Below are positions 25,252 to 33,518 of a stretch of DNA of 64,000 nt, piece after piece (position 1 is the first letter of the stretch; each line of letters begins with the position of its first letter). The notes under the pieces are model-generated. The model saw only the letters and a program-made list of their open reading frames with translations. It was not told the origin of the DNA and did not search any database. The DNA comes from Streptomyces griseus subsp. griseus (GTDB lineage: Bacteria; Actinomycetota; Actinomycetes; Streptomycetales; Streptomycetaceae), in assembly GCF_000720255.1 (NCBI RefSeq), contig NZ_JOJE01000001.1, positions 62,001-126,000 of the forward strand, in the 5' to 3' direction. Made by a program: the position numbers and the translations under genes.

Positions 25252-26139
25252 TCAGCTCTTGACGGCGCCGGTGAGCACGCCCTTGGTGAAGTACCTCTGG
25301 AGGAACGGGTAGACGAGCAGGATCGGCACGGTGGCGATCACCAGCACGGCCATCTGCACGGTCTGCGGCGCGGTGATCGTGCCCTCGCCGGTGGTGGCGT
25401 CGGTGAGCCCGGAGCCGGCCACGACGTAGGTGCGCAGGACCTGCTGGAGGGGCCAGTGGTCGCTCTCCAGGTAGAGCGAGGCGTAGAACCAGGAGTTCCA
25501 GTACGCCACCGCGTAGAACAGGCCGACGACGGCGAGCGCGGCCTTGGACAGTGGCAGGACGATCGAGACCAGGACCCGCCAGTCCCCCGCGCCGTCCAGG
25601 CGAGCGGCCTCGTACAGCTCGTCGGGGATGCCCTGGAAGAAGCCGCGCAGGACGACGAGGTTGAAGACGTTGACCAGGACGGGCAGGACGAGCGAGGCAT
25701 AGCTGTCCAGCAGGCCCAGCTCCTTGACCAGCAGGAAGCTGGGGATCATGCCGGGCGGGAAGAGGAACGTGAACAGGACGAGGAGCAGGACGGGTCTGCC
25801 GCCGAGGACGCCGGGGCGGGAGAGTGCGTAGGCGAGGGTCACGGTGCAGGCGAGGCTGAGCAGGGTGCCGACGACGGTGACGCCCGCGCTGACGCCCAGG
25901 GCGTGGGTGACGATGCCGCCGTCGAGGATGTCGCGGTACGCCTTCAGCGTCGGCTCGGTCGGCCACAGCACCCAGCCGCCGCCCGCGACGACCTCGTCGG
26001 TGGAGGCGAGCGAGGTCGAGACGATGACGAGGAACGGCACGCAGACCAGCAGGACGACGGCGGCGAGGGCGATGGCCTTGCCGGCCTGGGTGACGGGTTT
26101 CGGCTTCTCCATCCAGCCCGGGCGGACCTGGGTACTCAC
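25252..26139 (-). CDS. carbohydrate ABC transporter permease, LplC/YcjP type
   Basis: A 295-residue inner-membrane permease with about six hydrophobic helices. The EAA-loop region reads LYEAARLDGAGDWRVLVSIVLP, the ATPase contact of CUT1-family permeases. It starts ATG at 26139, overlapping the upstream permease stop by ATGA. No ATPase gene is present in the operon; CUT1 systems in Streptomyces commonly share the housekeeping MsiK ATPase, which fits this arrangement. Confidence 0.93.
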   Translation of the reverse strand: MSTQVRPGWMEKPKPVTQAGKAIALAAVVLLVCVPFLVIVSTSLASTDEVVAGGGWVLWPTEPTLKAYRDILDGGIVTHALGVSAGVTVVGTLLSLACTVTLAYALSRPGVLGGRPVLLLVLFTFLFPPGMIPSFLLVKELGLLDSYASLVLPVLVNVFNLVVLRGFFQGIPDELYEAARLDGAGDWRVLVSIVLPLSKAALAVVGLFYAVAYWNSWFYASLYLESDHWPLQQVLRTYVVAGSGLTDATTGEGTITAPQTVQMAVLVIATVPILLVYPFLQRYFTKGVLTGAVKS

Positions 26140-27107
26140 TTGTAGACCCCCTGTTCGCCGAGGCGGTGGGCGACCTTGTTGGCGGCGTAGACGAGGAGGG
26201 CGCCGACGACGCCCTTGAACAGGCCCGCGGCGGCCGCGAAGCCGTAGTCACCGCCGACGATGCCCTGGTAGTAGACGAAGGTGTCGATGATCTCGGCGGC
26301 CTCGGGGCCGACCGCGTCGCGCTGGAGCAGCATCTGCTCGAAGCCGACGGAGAGGATGTCGCCGAGGCGCATGATGAGCAGCAGGACGATCACGGGGCGG
26401 ATGGCCGGCAGGGTGACGTGCCAGAAGCGCCGCCAGGGGCCCGCTCCGTCGAGGGCGGCGGCCTCGTACTGCTGCTCGTCGACCTGGGAGAGCGCGGCGA
26501 GGAAGATGATCGTGCCCCAGCCGGCGTCCTTCCAGATGACCTGGGCGACGACGAGCGGCCGGAAGGCGTCGGGGTTGCCGATGAGGTCGACGGAGTGCAG
26601 GCCCATGCCGTCCAGCGAGGAGTTCAGCAGCCCGGTGTCGCCGAGGATCTGCTGGAAGAGGGCGACGACGATCACCCATGAGATGAAGTGCGGCAGGTAG
26701 GCCACCGACTGCACGAAGCGGCGCACCGAGCTCCAGGTGAGGCTGTGCAGCAGCAGGGCCAGGCCGAGCGGTACGGGGAAGTAGAAGACGAGCTGGAGGA
26801 CGGCGATCCAGAGAGTGTTGAGGACCGCGGCCCAGAACTCGCCGTCCTCGAACATGCGCTGGAAGTTGCCCAGGCCGACCCAGGGGCTGTCCCAGATGCC
26901 GTCGAAGGGCACGTACTCCTTGAAGGCGATGACGTTGCCGGCCAGGGCGCCGTAGTGGAACAGCACGAAGTAGGCGAGGCCGGGCAGCATGAGCAACAGG
27001 AGGGTGGGGCTTTGAAAGCGTTTTCGTGCCGGACGGGCAGGGCTCTTACCACGCCGAGCGCCGCCAACCCCTTTCTCACCTGTGCGTTCCCGTAAGTCCA
27101 CGGCCAC
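26136..27107 (-). CDS. carbohydrate ABC transporter permease, LplB/YteP type
   Basis: A 323-residue permease of the LplB type. A basic N-terminus is followed by six or so membrane segments (first at LLLLMLPGLAYFVLFHYGA) and the EAA loop QYEAAALDGAGPWRRFWHVT. It starts at GTG 27107 with GAGGGGGA close upstream. It is the first gene of the minus-strand operon, 35 bp after the proposed -10 box. A LacI-type operator sequence lies inside its 5' codons (27014-27025), encoding part of KRFQS. Confidence 0.93.
   Translation of the reverse strand: MAVDLRERTGEKGVGGARRGKSPARPARKRFQSPTLLLLMLPGLAYFVLFHYGALAGNVIAFKEYVPFDGIWDSPWVGLGNFQRMFEDGEFWAAVLNTLWIAVLQLVFYFPVPLGLALLLHSLTWSSVRRFVQSVAYLPHFISWVIVVALFQQILGDTGLLNSSLDGMGLHSVDLIGNPDAFRPLVVAQVIWKDAGWGTIIFLAALSQVDEQQYEAAALDGAGPWRRFWHVTLPAIRPVIVLLLIMRLGDILSVGFEQMLLQRDAVGPEAAEIIDTFVYYQGIVGGDYGFAAAAGLFKGVVGALLVYAANKVAHRLGEQGVYK
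27014..27025 (-). promoter_or_regulatory. internal LacI-type operator (second site)
   Basis: GAAAGCGTTTTC reads as a near palindrome typical of LacI/CcpA-type operators and lies within the first permease gene. It is 133 bp centre to centre from the promoter operator and shares the core AAAGCGTTTT on opposite strands. It may support repression loops. Confidence 0.6.
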
Positions 27108-27141
27108 GGGTCCCCCTCATACCTCGGAGTCGAGTGAGAGG

Positions 27142-27170
27142 AAGTTAAAACGCTTTCATTGGACGGTCAA
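27142..27170 (-). promoter_or_regulatory. promoter with embedded LacI-type operator for the sugar ABC operon
   Basis: On the minus strand TTGACC (27170-27165) is followed after exactly 17 nt by TAACTT (27147-27142), a good -35/-10 pair. The spacer contains TGAAAGCGTTTT (27158-27147), the same core as the internal operator. A bound repressor would block polymerase directly. A 9-bp inverted repeat ACGGTCAAC/GTTGACCGT (27163-27171, 27192-27200) flanks the -35 box. Confidence 0.75.
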
Positions 27171-27223
27171 CAGCCCTGACACACAACGGCCGTTGACCGT
27201 CTGTCGAAAGTTTTCGGGCGCTC

Positions 27224-28315
27224 CTAGTCGACGACCCGTCCGCCGAGGACCACCCGTCGCGGCGCCGCCAGCACCCGTACGTCCGCGCGCGGGTCGGTGT
27301 CGTAGACGACGAGGTCCGCCGCCGCGCCCTCCTCCAGACCGGGGCGGCCGAGCCACGCGCGCGCTGCCCAGGTGGTGGCCGCGAGGGCCTCGACCGGGGG
27401 GATGCCCGCGGTGACCAGTTCGGCGACCTCGGCGGCGACCAGGCCGTGGGGCAGGGTGCCGCCGGCGTCGGTGCCGACGTAGACCGGGATGCCGGCGTCG
27501 TGGGCGTTGCGGACGGTGTCGTAGCGGCGTTCGTGCAGCCGGCGCATGTGGGCCGACCAGCGGGGGTACTTCGACTCGCCGCCGTCGGCGAGCGCGGGGA
27601 AGGTCGCGATGTTGACCAGGGTGGGAACGATGGCCACCCCGCGTTCCGCGAAGAGCGGGATCAGGTCCTCGGTGAGGCCCGTGGCGTGTTCGACGCAGTC
27701 GATGCCGGACTCGACCAGGTCCGTCAGCGAGTCCTCGGAGAAACAGTGGGCCGTCACGCGGGCGCCCAGGCGGTGCGCCTCCGCGATCGCCGCCTCGATC
27801 GCCTCGCGCGGCCAGCACGCGGACAGGTCGCCCAGGTCACGGTCGATCCAGTCGCCGACCAGCTTGACCCAGCCGTCGCCGCGGCGGGCCTCCTGTCCGA
27901 CGTACGCCACCAGGGCGTCGGGCTCGATCTCGTGGGCGTAGCCGCGGATGTAGCGGCGGGTGCGGGCGATGTGGCGGCCCGCGCGGATGATCTTCGGCAG
28001 GTCGTCGCGGTCGTCGATCCAGCGGGTGTCGGAGGGCGAGCCCGCGTCGCGGATCAGCAGGGTGCCGGCCTCGCGGTCGGTCAGCGCCTGCTTCTCGGCG
28101 ACGTCCGTGTCGACCGGGCCGTGCGCGCCCAGGCCGACGTGGCAGTGGGCGTCGACCAGGCCGGGCAGCGCCCAGCCGTCGACCGTGCGGACGTCACGGG
28201 CGCCCGAGGGCCGGTCGTAGGAGATCCGGCCCTCGACGACCCACAGTTCGTCGCGGACGTCGTCGGGCCCGACCAGGACCCGGCCCTTCACGTGCAGCAC
28301 CGCGTGATCGCTCAT
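27224..28315 (-). CDS. metal-dependent amidohydrolase
   Basis: A 363-residue amidohydrolase-superfamily enzyme. All expected metal or catalytic ligands can be seen in order: DAHCHVG, the candidate bridging Lys in GWVKLVGDW, His in TAHCFSE, His in CVEHATG and Asp in GTDAGGT. The C-terminal LEEGAAADLVVYDTDP is typical of imidazolonepropionase- or prolidase-like amidohydrolases. I prefer the ATG at 28315 (MSDHAVLHVKG); an ATG at 28333 is also possible. It follows the amino acid ABC transporter genes on the same strand, so it may hydrolyse an imported amide or peptide-like compound. Confidence 0.87.
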   Translation of the reverse strand: MSDHAVLHVKGRVLVGPDDVRDELWVVEGRISYDRPSGARDVRTVDGWALPGLVDAHCHVGLGAHGPVDTDVAEKQALTDREAGTLLIRDAGSPSDTRWIDDRDDLPKIIRAGRHIARTRRYIRGYAHEIEPDALVAYVGQEARRGDGWVKLVGDWIDRDLGDLSACWPREAIEAAIAEAHRLGARVTAHCFSEDSLTDLVESGIDCVEHATGLTEDLIPLFAERGVAIVPTLVNIATFPALADGGESKYPRWSAHMRRLHERRYDTVRNAHDAGIPVYVGTDAGGTLPHGLVAAEVAELVTAGIPPVEALAATTWAARAWLGRPGLEEGAAADLVVYDTDPRADVRVLAAPRRVVLGGRVVD

Positions 28316-28341
28316 GTACCGCACCCTAGTCACTGCGCCGG

Positions 28342-29133
28342 CTACCCCGTCTTGCCCACCTGGTCCGATGTCTCCTCCTCCACGTCCGCCCCGGCGGGGT
28401 CGAGGAGGCGGGAGAGGAAGTGGCGGGTGCGGGCGTGGGTGGGGTCGCCGATGACCTGGGCGGGCGTGCCGTCCTCGACGATCACACCGCCGTCCATGAA
28501 GACGACCCGGTCGGCGACCTCCCGGGCGAAGGTCATCTCGTGGGTCACCACCATCATCGTCATGCCGTCCCGGGCCAGCATCCGCATCACCGCCAGGACG
28601 TCGCCCACCAGCTCCGGGTCGAGCGCCGAGGTCGGCTCGTCGAACAGCATCACCTGGGGGCCCATCGCCAGCGCGCGGGCGATGGCGACGCGCTGCTGCT
28701 GGCCGCCGGAGAGGGAGGAGGGGTAGGCGTTCGCCTTCTCCGCGAGGCCGACCCGCTCCAGGTTCTCGGCGGCCACCTTCGCCGCCCGCGCCTTGTCACG
28801 GCGGAGCACCCGGCGCTGCGGCAGGGTCAGGTTCTCGGTCACCGTGAGGTGCGGGAAGAGGTTGAACTGCTGGAAGACCATGCCGATGCGGCGGCGCGCG
28901 GCGTCGATGTCGACGTCGGGGTCGGTCAGTTCGGTGCCGCCGACGAAGACCTGGCCCTTCGTCGGCTCCTCCAGGAGGTTCACGCAGCGCAGCAGCGTCG
29001 ACTTGCCCGAGCCGGACGGGCCGATGACGCAGACGACCTCGCCCTGTCCGATCTCCAGGTCGATGCCGCGCAGCACCTCGTTGTCGCCGAAGGACTTGTG
29101 CAGTCCGCGGACGTCGATCTCGGGTCGGCTCAT
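28342..29133 (-). CDS. polar amino acid ABC transporter ATPase
   Basis: A 263-residue ABC ATPase: Walker [11 protein letters not shown]-loop [13 protein letters not shown], signature LSGGQQQR, Walker [15 protein letters not shown]-loop VTHE. The pattern is that of GlnQ/HisP/ArtP-type importers. The ATG at 29133 overlaps the permease stop by ATGA. An Asp/Glu-rich tail of about 20 residues ends the protein. Confidence 0.95.
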   Translation of the reverse strand: MSRPEIDVRGLHKSFGDNEVLRGIDLEIGQGEVVCVIGPSGSGKSTLLRCVNLLEEPTKGQVFVGGTELTDPDVDIDAARRRIGMVFQQFNLFPHLTVTENLTLPQRRVLRRDKARAAKVAAENLERVGLAEKANAYPSSLSGGQQQRVAIARALAMGPQVMLFDEPTSALDPELVGDVLAVMRMLARDGMTMMVVTHEMTFAREVADRVVFMDGGVIVEDGTPAQVIGDPTHARTRHFLSRLLDPAGADVEEETSDQVGKTG

Positions 29134-29963
29134 TTCACGGCCTCCTGGGCCTTCGCCTCCATACGGCGCACGACGAAGCCGAGCGGGATCGTGACCAGCA
29201 GGTAGCACAGGCCGGCGACGAGGATCGGCGTGGAGTTGGCGGTCTGGCTGGCCAGGTCGCGGCCGTACTTCGACAGTTCGCGCTCCTCCAGGGTGACGCC
29301 GAGGAACAGCACCAGCGAGGAGTCCTTGAACAGCAGGACCAGTTCGTTGGTGAGCGGCGGGAGGATGACGCGGAACGCCTGCGGGATGATGATCGAGATC
29401 ATCGCGCGGGCCGGGGAGAAGCCCAGGGAGCGGGCGGCCTCCATCTGCCCCTTGGGCACCGCCTGGATGCCGGCGCGGATCGTCTCCGCCATGTACGCGG
29501 CGGCCACCAGGCCGAGCGCCAGGGCGACCTTGCCGTAGGTGCCGCCGATGATCTCGGTGCCGGGGAAGGCGAGCGGGACCGCCACACCGATGAAGATGAA
29601 GATCAGCAGGGCGGGCAGGCCGCGGAAGATCTCGATGTAGATGCCGGCGAGCCACCGGTAGGGGCCCACCGACGACAGCCGCATCAGGGCGATGACCATG
29701 CCGAGGGCGAGTCCTACGGCGAACCCGGACACCGTGTACAGCACGGTGTTCTTCAGCGCCAGCGTGATGACGTCGGGGAACATCCGCTCGGCGATGTCGG
29801 CCTGCGCGAACTGGTTCTGCAGCCGCCCCCAGTCGGCCGAGACCGCGAAGGCGATCACGGCGGCGACGAAGACGACGTACTGCGCGCCGCGCGAGATGCT
29901 CCGCTTCTGTCGGCGGGTCAGGCCCTTCTTCGTGGGCTGGGGGCGTACGTCCGTGTCGGTCAT
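29130..29963 (-). CDS. polar amino acid ABC transporter permease
   Basis: A 277-residue HisM/GlnP-type permease with five or so hydrophobic segments. The block [16 protein letters not shown] and the EAA-loop [16 protein letters not shown] are diagnostic of the polar amino acid uptake family. A basic N-terminal extension ([15 protein letters not shown]) precedes the first helix. Only one permease gene is present, so it probably works as a homodimer. It overlaps the ATPase start and follows the binding protein by 4 bp. Confidence 0.94.
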   Translation of the reverse strand: MTDTDVRPQPTKKGLTRRQKRSISRGAQYVVFVAAVIAFAVSADWGRLQNQFAQADIAERMFPDVITLALKNTVLYTVSGFAVGLALGMVIALMRLSSVGPYRWLAGIYIEIFRGLPALLIFIFIGVAVPLAFPGTEIIGGTYGKVALALGLVAAAYMAETIRAGIQAVPKGQMEAARSLGFSPARAMISIIIPQAFRVILPPLTNELVLLFKDSSLVLFLGVTLEERELSKYGRDLASQTANSTPILVAGLCYLLVTIPLGFVVRRMEAKAQEAVK

Positions 29964-29967
29964 GGGG

Positions 29968-30828
29968 TCAGGACGCGGAGGGCGAGGCGGACGGGGCGGC
30001 GACGGACGGGTCGTAGGGGCCGATCCACTTCTCGTACAGCTTCTTGTAGGTGCCGTCGGCCTTGGCGTCGGCTATCGCCTTGTTGATGGCGGCGACCAGC
30101 TTGGAGTTGCCCTTCTTCACCGTGAAGCCGTACTGCTCGCCGGTCTTGAGGTTGTCGACCACCTTGTAGGCGTCCGCGTTGGCCTTGTCCTTGAGCCAGC
30201 CCTGGACGACCGGGTAGTCGATGACGACCGCCTTGACCTGGCCGGTGCGCAGGCCGTTCAGGACGGCGTCGGAGGACTCGAAGGAGACGGGGTCGAAGCC
30301 CTTGCTGTTGGCGTAGTCCTCGCCGGTGGTCTGCGCCTGGGCGCCGAGCTTGACCTTCTTGGCCTTGACGTCGGCGAGGGAGTTCACGCCGCTCTTCTTG
30401 TCGACCAGGACGGCCTGGGTGGCGTCGAAGTACGGGTCGGAGAAGTCGACGTTCTTCTTGCGCTCCTCGGTGATGGTCATGCCGGCCGCGGCGACGTCGC
30501 ACTCGCCGGAGTTGAGGAAGGCACCGGTCTTGAAGTTCTCGAAGGGGGTGTCGCGGATCGCCTGCTGCACGCCCAGGTCCTTGGCGACCAGGTCGATGAG
30601 GGAGACGTCGAAGCCCTGCACCTTGCCGTCGACCTCCGACTGGAACGGCGGATACGGCAGGTGGGTACAGGTGGTGAGCTTGCCCGCCTTGGCCAACTCG
30701 ACCCCGCCCGCGGCGGTCTTGGAGCCGCCGCCGTCGGTGGAGGTGCAGCCGGCCACGACGAGCATGAGGCCCGCCGTCGCGGTGGTGGCGGCCAGGGCAC
30801 GGGTGCGACGCCCGAGGAGCGTGTTCAC
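29968..30828 (-). CDS. polar amino acid ABC transporter substrate-binding lipoprotein
   Basis: A 286-residue family 3 solute-binding protein. Signal peptide with lipobox LVVAGC near residue 28. Characteristic blocks are YPPFQSEVDGKVQGFDVSLID, MTITEERKKNVDFSDPYF and a short Pro/Ser/Ala tail. It would deliver an amino acid or small zwitterion to the downstream permease and ATPase. It is the first gene of the operon, divergent from a class V aminotransferase across an intergenic region with a perfect palindrome. Confidence 0.94.
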   Translation of the reverse strand: MNTLLGRRTRALAATTATAGLMLVVAGCTSTDGGGSKTAAGGVELAKAGKLTTCTHLPYPPFQSEVDGKVQGFDVSLIDLVAKDLGVQQAIRDTPFENFKTGAFLNSGECDVAAAGMTITEERKKNVDFSDPYFDATQAVLVDKKSGVNSLADVKAKKVKLGAQAQTTGEDYANSKGFDPVSFESSDAVLNGLRTGQVKAVVIDYPVVQGWLKDKANADAYKVVDNLKTGEQYGFTVKKGNSKLVAAINKAIADAKADGTYKKLYEKWIGPYDPSVAAPSASPSAS

Positions 30829-30875
30829 GGCGGGCCTTCCTGTGGGAGAGCTTTGGGTTCCGATTATAAGGATAA

Positions 30876-30892
30876 GTTTGAGTCTCTCAAAC
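30876..30892. promoter_or_regulatory. palindromic operator-like site GTTTGAG-TCT-CTCAAAC
   Basis: A perfect 7-bp inverted repeat with a 3-nt spacer sits between the divergent amino acid transporter and aminotransferase starts, inside an AT-rich stretch (GATTATAAGGATAAG just upstream). Position and symmetry fit the binding site of a dimeric repressor; no regulator gene is adjacent. Confidence 0.65.
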
Positions 30893-31001
30893 CAATCCCA
30901 TGGTTGTGGAGCCCCTTGGCCTACGAAGTAGCCAGGCGGGGGGTGAGTGGGGTGCCAGTTACTCTCGACACCTCTACCCCGAGAGTGAAGAGAGCACCGC
31001 A

Positions 31002-32099
31002 GTGACGCACCCCTTCCTGGACCTGACCCCGCTGAGCGCCGCCCGGTTCGCCTCGATCGAGGACCGGGTGGCGCGACTGCTGGACACCCGGCAGGACGTC
31101 GTGATCATGCAGGGCGAGGCGCTGCTGCCGCTGGAGGGCGCGATACGGGCGACGGCCGGCCCCGGCACGACCGCGCTGAACGTGATCACCGGCCCGTACG
31201 GGCAGACCTTCGGGGACTGGCTGCGGGACTGCGGTGCGACGGTGATCGACCTGGCGGTGCCCTTCCACACCGCGGTCACGGCCGAGCGGATCCGGGCGGC
31301 CTTCGCCGAGCACCCCGGCATCGACTTCGTGTCGCTGGTGCACGCGGAGGCCGCGACCGGCAACACCAACCCGGTCGCGGAGATCGGCGAGGTGGTACGG
31401 GAGCACGGTGCGCTGTTCTACCTGGACGCGGTCGCCTCCGTCGGGGCCGAGCCGGTACTGCCGGACGCCTGGGGGGTGGACCTGTGTGTGATCGGGGCAC
31501 AGAAGGCGATGGGCGGTCCGGCGGGTGTGTCGGCGGTGTCGGTGAGCGAGCGGGCGTGGGCGCGGATGGCGGCGAACCCGCGGGCGCCGCGCCGGTCGTA
31601 CCTCTCCCTCCTGGACTGGAAGGAGCGCTGGATCGACGGCGGCCGCAAGGCCCTGCTGCACGCGCCCGCCCAGCTGGAGATGCTGGCGCTGGAGGCGTGT
31701 GTCGAACGGATCGAGGAGGAGGGTCTGGACGCGGTGATGAGCCGTCACGCGCGCGCCGCCGCGGGCGCGCGGGCCGGGGCGGCGGCCCTGGGCGTGCTCG
31801 AACCGTATGTGCACGAGGCGCGGGACGCGGCGCCCGTCGCGACGACCCTGCGGACACCGTCGGGGATCGTGGCGTCGGAGCTGGTGAGCAGGGCCCTGGA
31901 GGCGGACCCGGCGCTGCCGCTGGCGGCGGGCGGGGGTGCGCTGGCCGGGGAGATGATCCGGGTCAACCACTACGGGGCGGACGCGACGCCGGGGGCGGTG
32001 CGCAGCTGCCTGGCGGCACTGGGCGGGGCGCTCGCCGGGAAGGGGCTCGTGGTGGACCTGGGGGCGGCGCTGAACGCGGTCGAGCACGCGTGGCGGTGA
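31002..32099 (+). CDS. class V PLP aminotransferase (alanine-glyoxylate/serine-pyruvate type)
   Basis: A 365-residue fold-type I PLP enzyme. The PLP lysine is in VIGAQKAMGGPAGVS, preceded by VHAEAATGNTNPV and FYLDAVASVG, the pattern of alanine-glyoxylate and serine-pyruvate aminotransferases. I chose the GTG at 31002 with GAGAG upstream; the frame is open from 30900 but that part lies over the promoter palindrome. It may act on the amino donor imported by the divergent transporter, or in catabolism of the amidohydrolase product. Substrate is unknown. Confidence 0.86.
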   Translation: MTHPFLDLTPLSAARFASIEDRVARLLDTRQDVVIMQGEALLPLEGAIRATAGPGTTALNVITGPYGQTFGDWLRDCGATVIDLAVPFHTAVTAERIRAAFAEHPGIDFVSLVHAEAATGNTNPVAEIGEVVREHGALFYLDAVASVGAEPVLPDAWGVDLCVIGAQKAMGGPAGVSAVSVSERAWARMAANPRAPRRSYLSLLDWKERWIDGGRKALLHAPAQLEMLALEACVERIEEEGLDAVMSRHARAAAGARAGAAALGVLEPYVHEARDAAPVATTLRTPSGIVASELVSRALEADPALPLAAGGGALAGEMIRVNHYGADATPGAVRSCLAALGGALAGKGLVVDLGAALNAVEHAWR

Positions 32100-32156
32100 G
32101 GTTCGCCCAGAGCTGAGGGCGACACCGTCGTCCGTGGGTCCTGGGACGCTCGCCGT

Positions 32157-32684
32157 ATGACCACCGAGACTCCCGGGACCCTTCCCGACGGCCGCCCCGT
32201 CCCCCTCATGACCGGCGACGAGCGCACCATGCTCGAGAGCTGGCTGGACTTCCACCGCGCCACGCTGGAGCTCAAGTGCCGCGGGCTGGACGACACGCAG
32301 GTCCGGCTCACGTCCGCCGAACCGTCGGGACTGACGCTGCTCGGGCTGGTGCAGCACCTCGCGGAGGTCGAACGGAACTGGTCCCAGCGGGTGTTCGCGG
32401 GGAGGGACGTACCGCCGGTGTTCGAGGAGGAGACCGGGTACACGCTCACGCCCGGGCGGGGGCTCGACGAGGCGCTGACCGTCTGGCGGCGGGAGATCGC
32501 GCGGGGACGGGAGCTGTGCGCCGGGCGGTCGCTGGAGGACACCGGGCGGATCGCCGACGGTCCGATGGCCGGTCTCGAGGTGAGTCTGCGCTGGATCCTC
32601 ATTCACCTGATCGAGGAGTACGCCCGGCACAACGGCCATGCGGACATCCTTCGGGAACGCATCGACGGAGTTACCGGAGTATGA
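32157..32684 (+). CDS. DinB/DUF664 family protein
   Basis: A 175-residue protein of the DinB four-helix bundle superfamily. [17 protein letters not shown] and [19 protein letters not shown] carry the spaced His residues that form the DinB metal site. Actinobacterial members include mycothiol-dependent transferases, but nothing here fixes a reaction. It starts 57 bp after the aminotransferase and may be cotranscribed with it. Confidence 0.85.
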   Translation: MTTETPGTLPDGRPVPLMTGDERTMLESWLDFHRATLELKCRGLDDTQVRLTSAEPSGLTLLGLVQHLAEVERNWSQRVFAGRDVPPVFEEETGYTLTPGRGLDEALTVWRREIARGRELCAGRSLEDTGRIADGPMAGLEVSLRWILIHLIEEYARHNGHADILRERIDGVTGV

Positions 32685-32989
32685 ATTAAAGGCAATTCCA
32701 GAATTCTTTAAAAGCATAGCTTCCCGTATTCTTCTGCCCGCTTTCCCCGTACCTAAACGCAAAGATTTTGCGAACACGGAGCGGGGTGATTCGGGCAGAT
32801 TCCGTGAGGGTTGCGACCTTGTGACGCGTTCCACAAGTGCGCCTTTTTGCCCTTTTCACGGTGGAAAAATGCGGGCATAAAGCGCATTCCCGCGCACCTG
32901 CCCCCGCACGCGCGATAACACATCCACCGCCCGTACGTAACCCCGAGCGGCCATGCATTTTTGAATTTCCCTGGGTAAATTGAATTCGC
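32685..32989. promoter_or_regulatory. AT-rich control region upstream of ectABCD
   Basis: These 305 bp are much richer in A+T than their surroundings and hold no credible gene. I see two inverted repeats: CTTGTG (32818-32823) with CACAAG (32832-32837), and TTTTC (32853-32857) with GAAAA (32864-32868). These are candidate operators of the osmostress-induced ect operon. No clear -10/-35 pair or GlnR box could be settled by eye. Confidence 0.6.
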
Positions 32990-33505
32990 ATGACTGCCGC
33001 ACCAGCAGACCTACTCATAGACCACCCGACGGTGGCCGACGGGGCCGCGCTATGGCGGATGGCCAAGGAGTCCGGAAAGCTCGACCTGAACTCCTCGTAC
33101 AGCTATCTGCTGTGGTGCCGTGACTTCGCCGGTACGTCGGCGGTGGCCCGCGGGGCCGACGGAGAGCCCGTCGGCTTCCTCACCGGCTACCTGCGCCCGG
33201 GGCGTCCGGAGACCCTCCTCGTGTGGCAGGTCGCCGTCGACGCCGCGCAGCGGGGGCGGGGGCTCGCCGCCCGGCTGCTCGACGGGGTGACCGCGCGTGT
33301 CATGGCCGAGCACGGCGTGACGTCCGTCGAGACGACGATCACGCCGGGAAACACCGCCTCCGAGCGGCTGTTCACGTCGTTCGCCGCCCGGCACGGCGCC
33401 GCCGTCGAGCGGGAGGTCCTGTTCGACCGGGAGCAGTTCCCGGACGGCCCGCACGACCCCGAAGTCCTGTACCGCATCGGCCCGTTGCACCACCCGTCGC
33501 ATTGA
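32990..33505 (+). CDS. ectA: L-2,4-diaminobutyrate acetyltransferase EctA
   Basis: A 171-residue GNAT acetyltransferase making N-gamma-acetyl-diaminobutyrate, the second step of ectoine synthesis. LDLNSSYSYLLWCRDFAGTS is the EctA substrate-binding block, and VDAAQRGRGLAARLLDG the acetyl-CoA binding loop. TTITPGNTASERLFTSFA follows as in characterised EctA. First gene of ectABCD; EctB begins 13 bp later. Confidence 0.97.
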   Translation: MTAAPADLLIDHPTVADGAALWRMAKESGKLDLNSSYSYLLWCRDFAGTSAVARGADGEPVGFLTGYLRPGRPETLLVWQVAVDAAQRGRGLAARLLDGVTARVMAEHGVTSVETTITPGNTASERLFTSFAARHGAAVEREVLFDREQFPDGPHDPEVLYRIGPLHHPSH

Positions 33506-33518
33506 GGAGCGATTCGCC

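Noticed and set aside
29130..30828. EhuABCD ectoine uptake system
   Set aside because: Only one permease gene is present and no ectoine-specific residues can be recognised; proximity to ectABCD is insufficient.
32685..32989. GlnR box upstream of ectA (GTAAC at 32937-32941)
   Set aside because: I recall GlnR acting on ect genes in S. coelicolor, but the half-site six bases downstream (CGGCC) does not match the expected GAAAC-like sequence, so no site is claimed.
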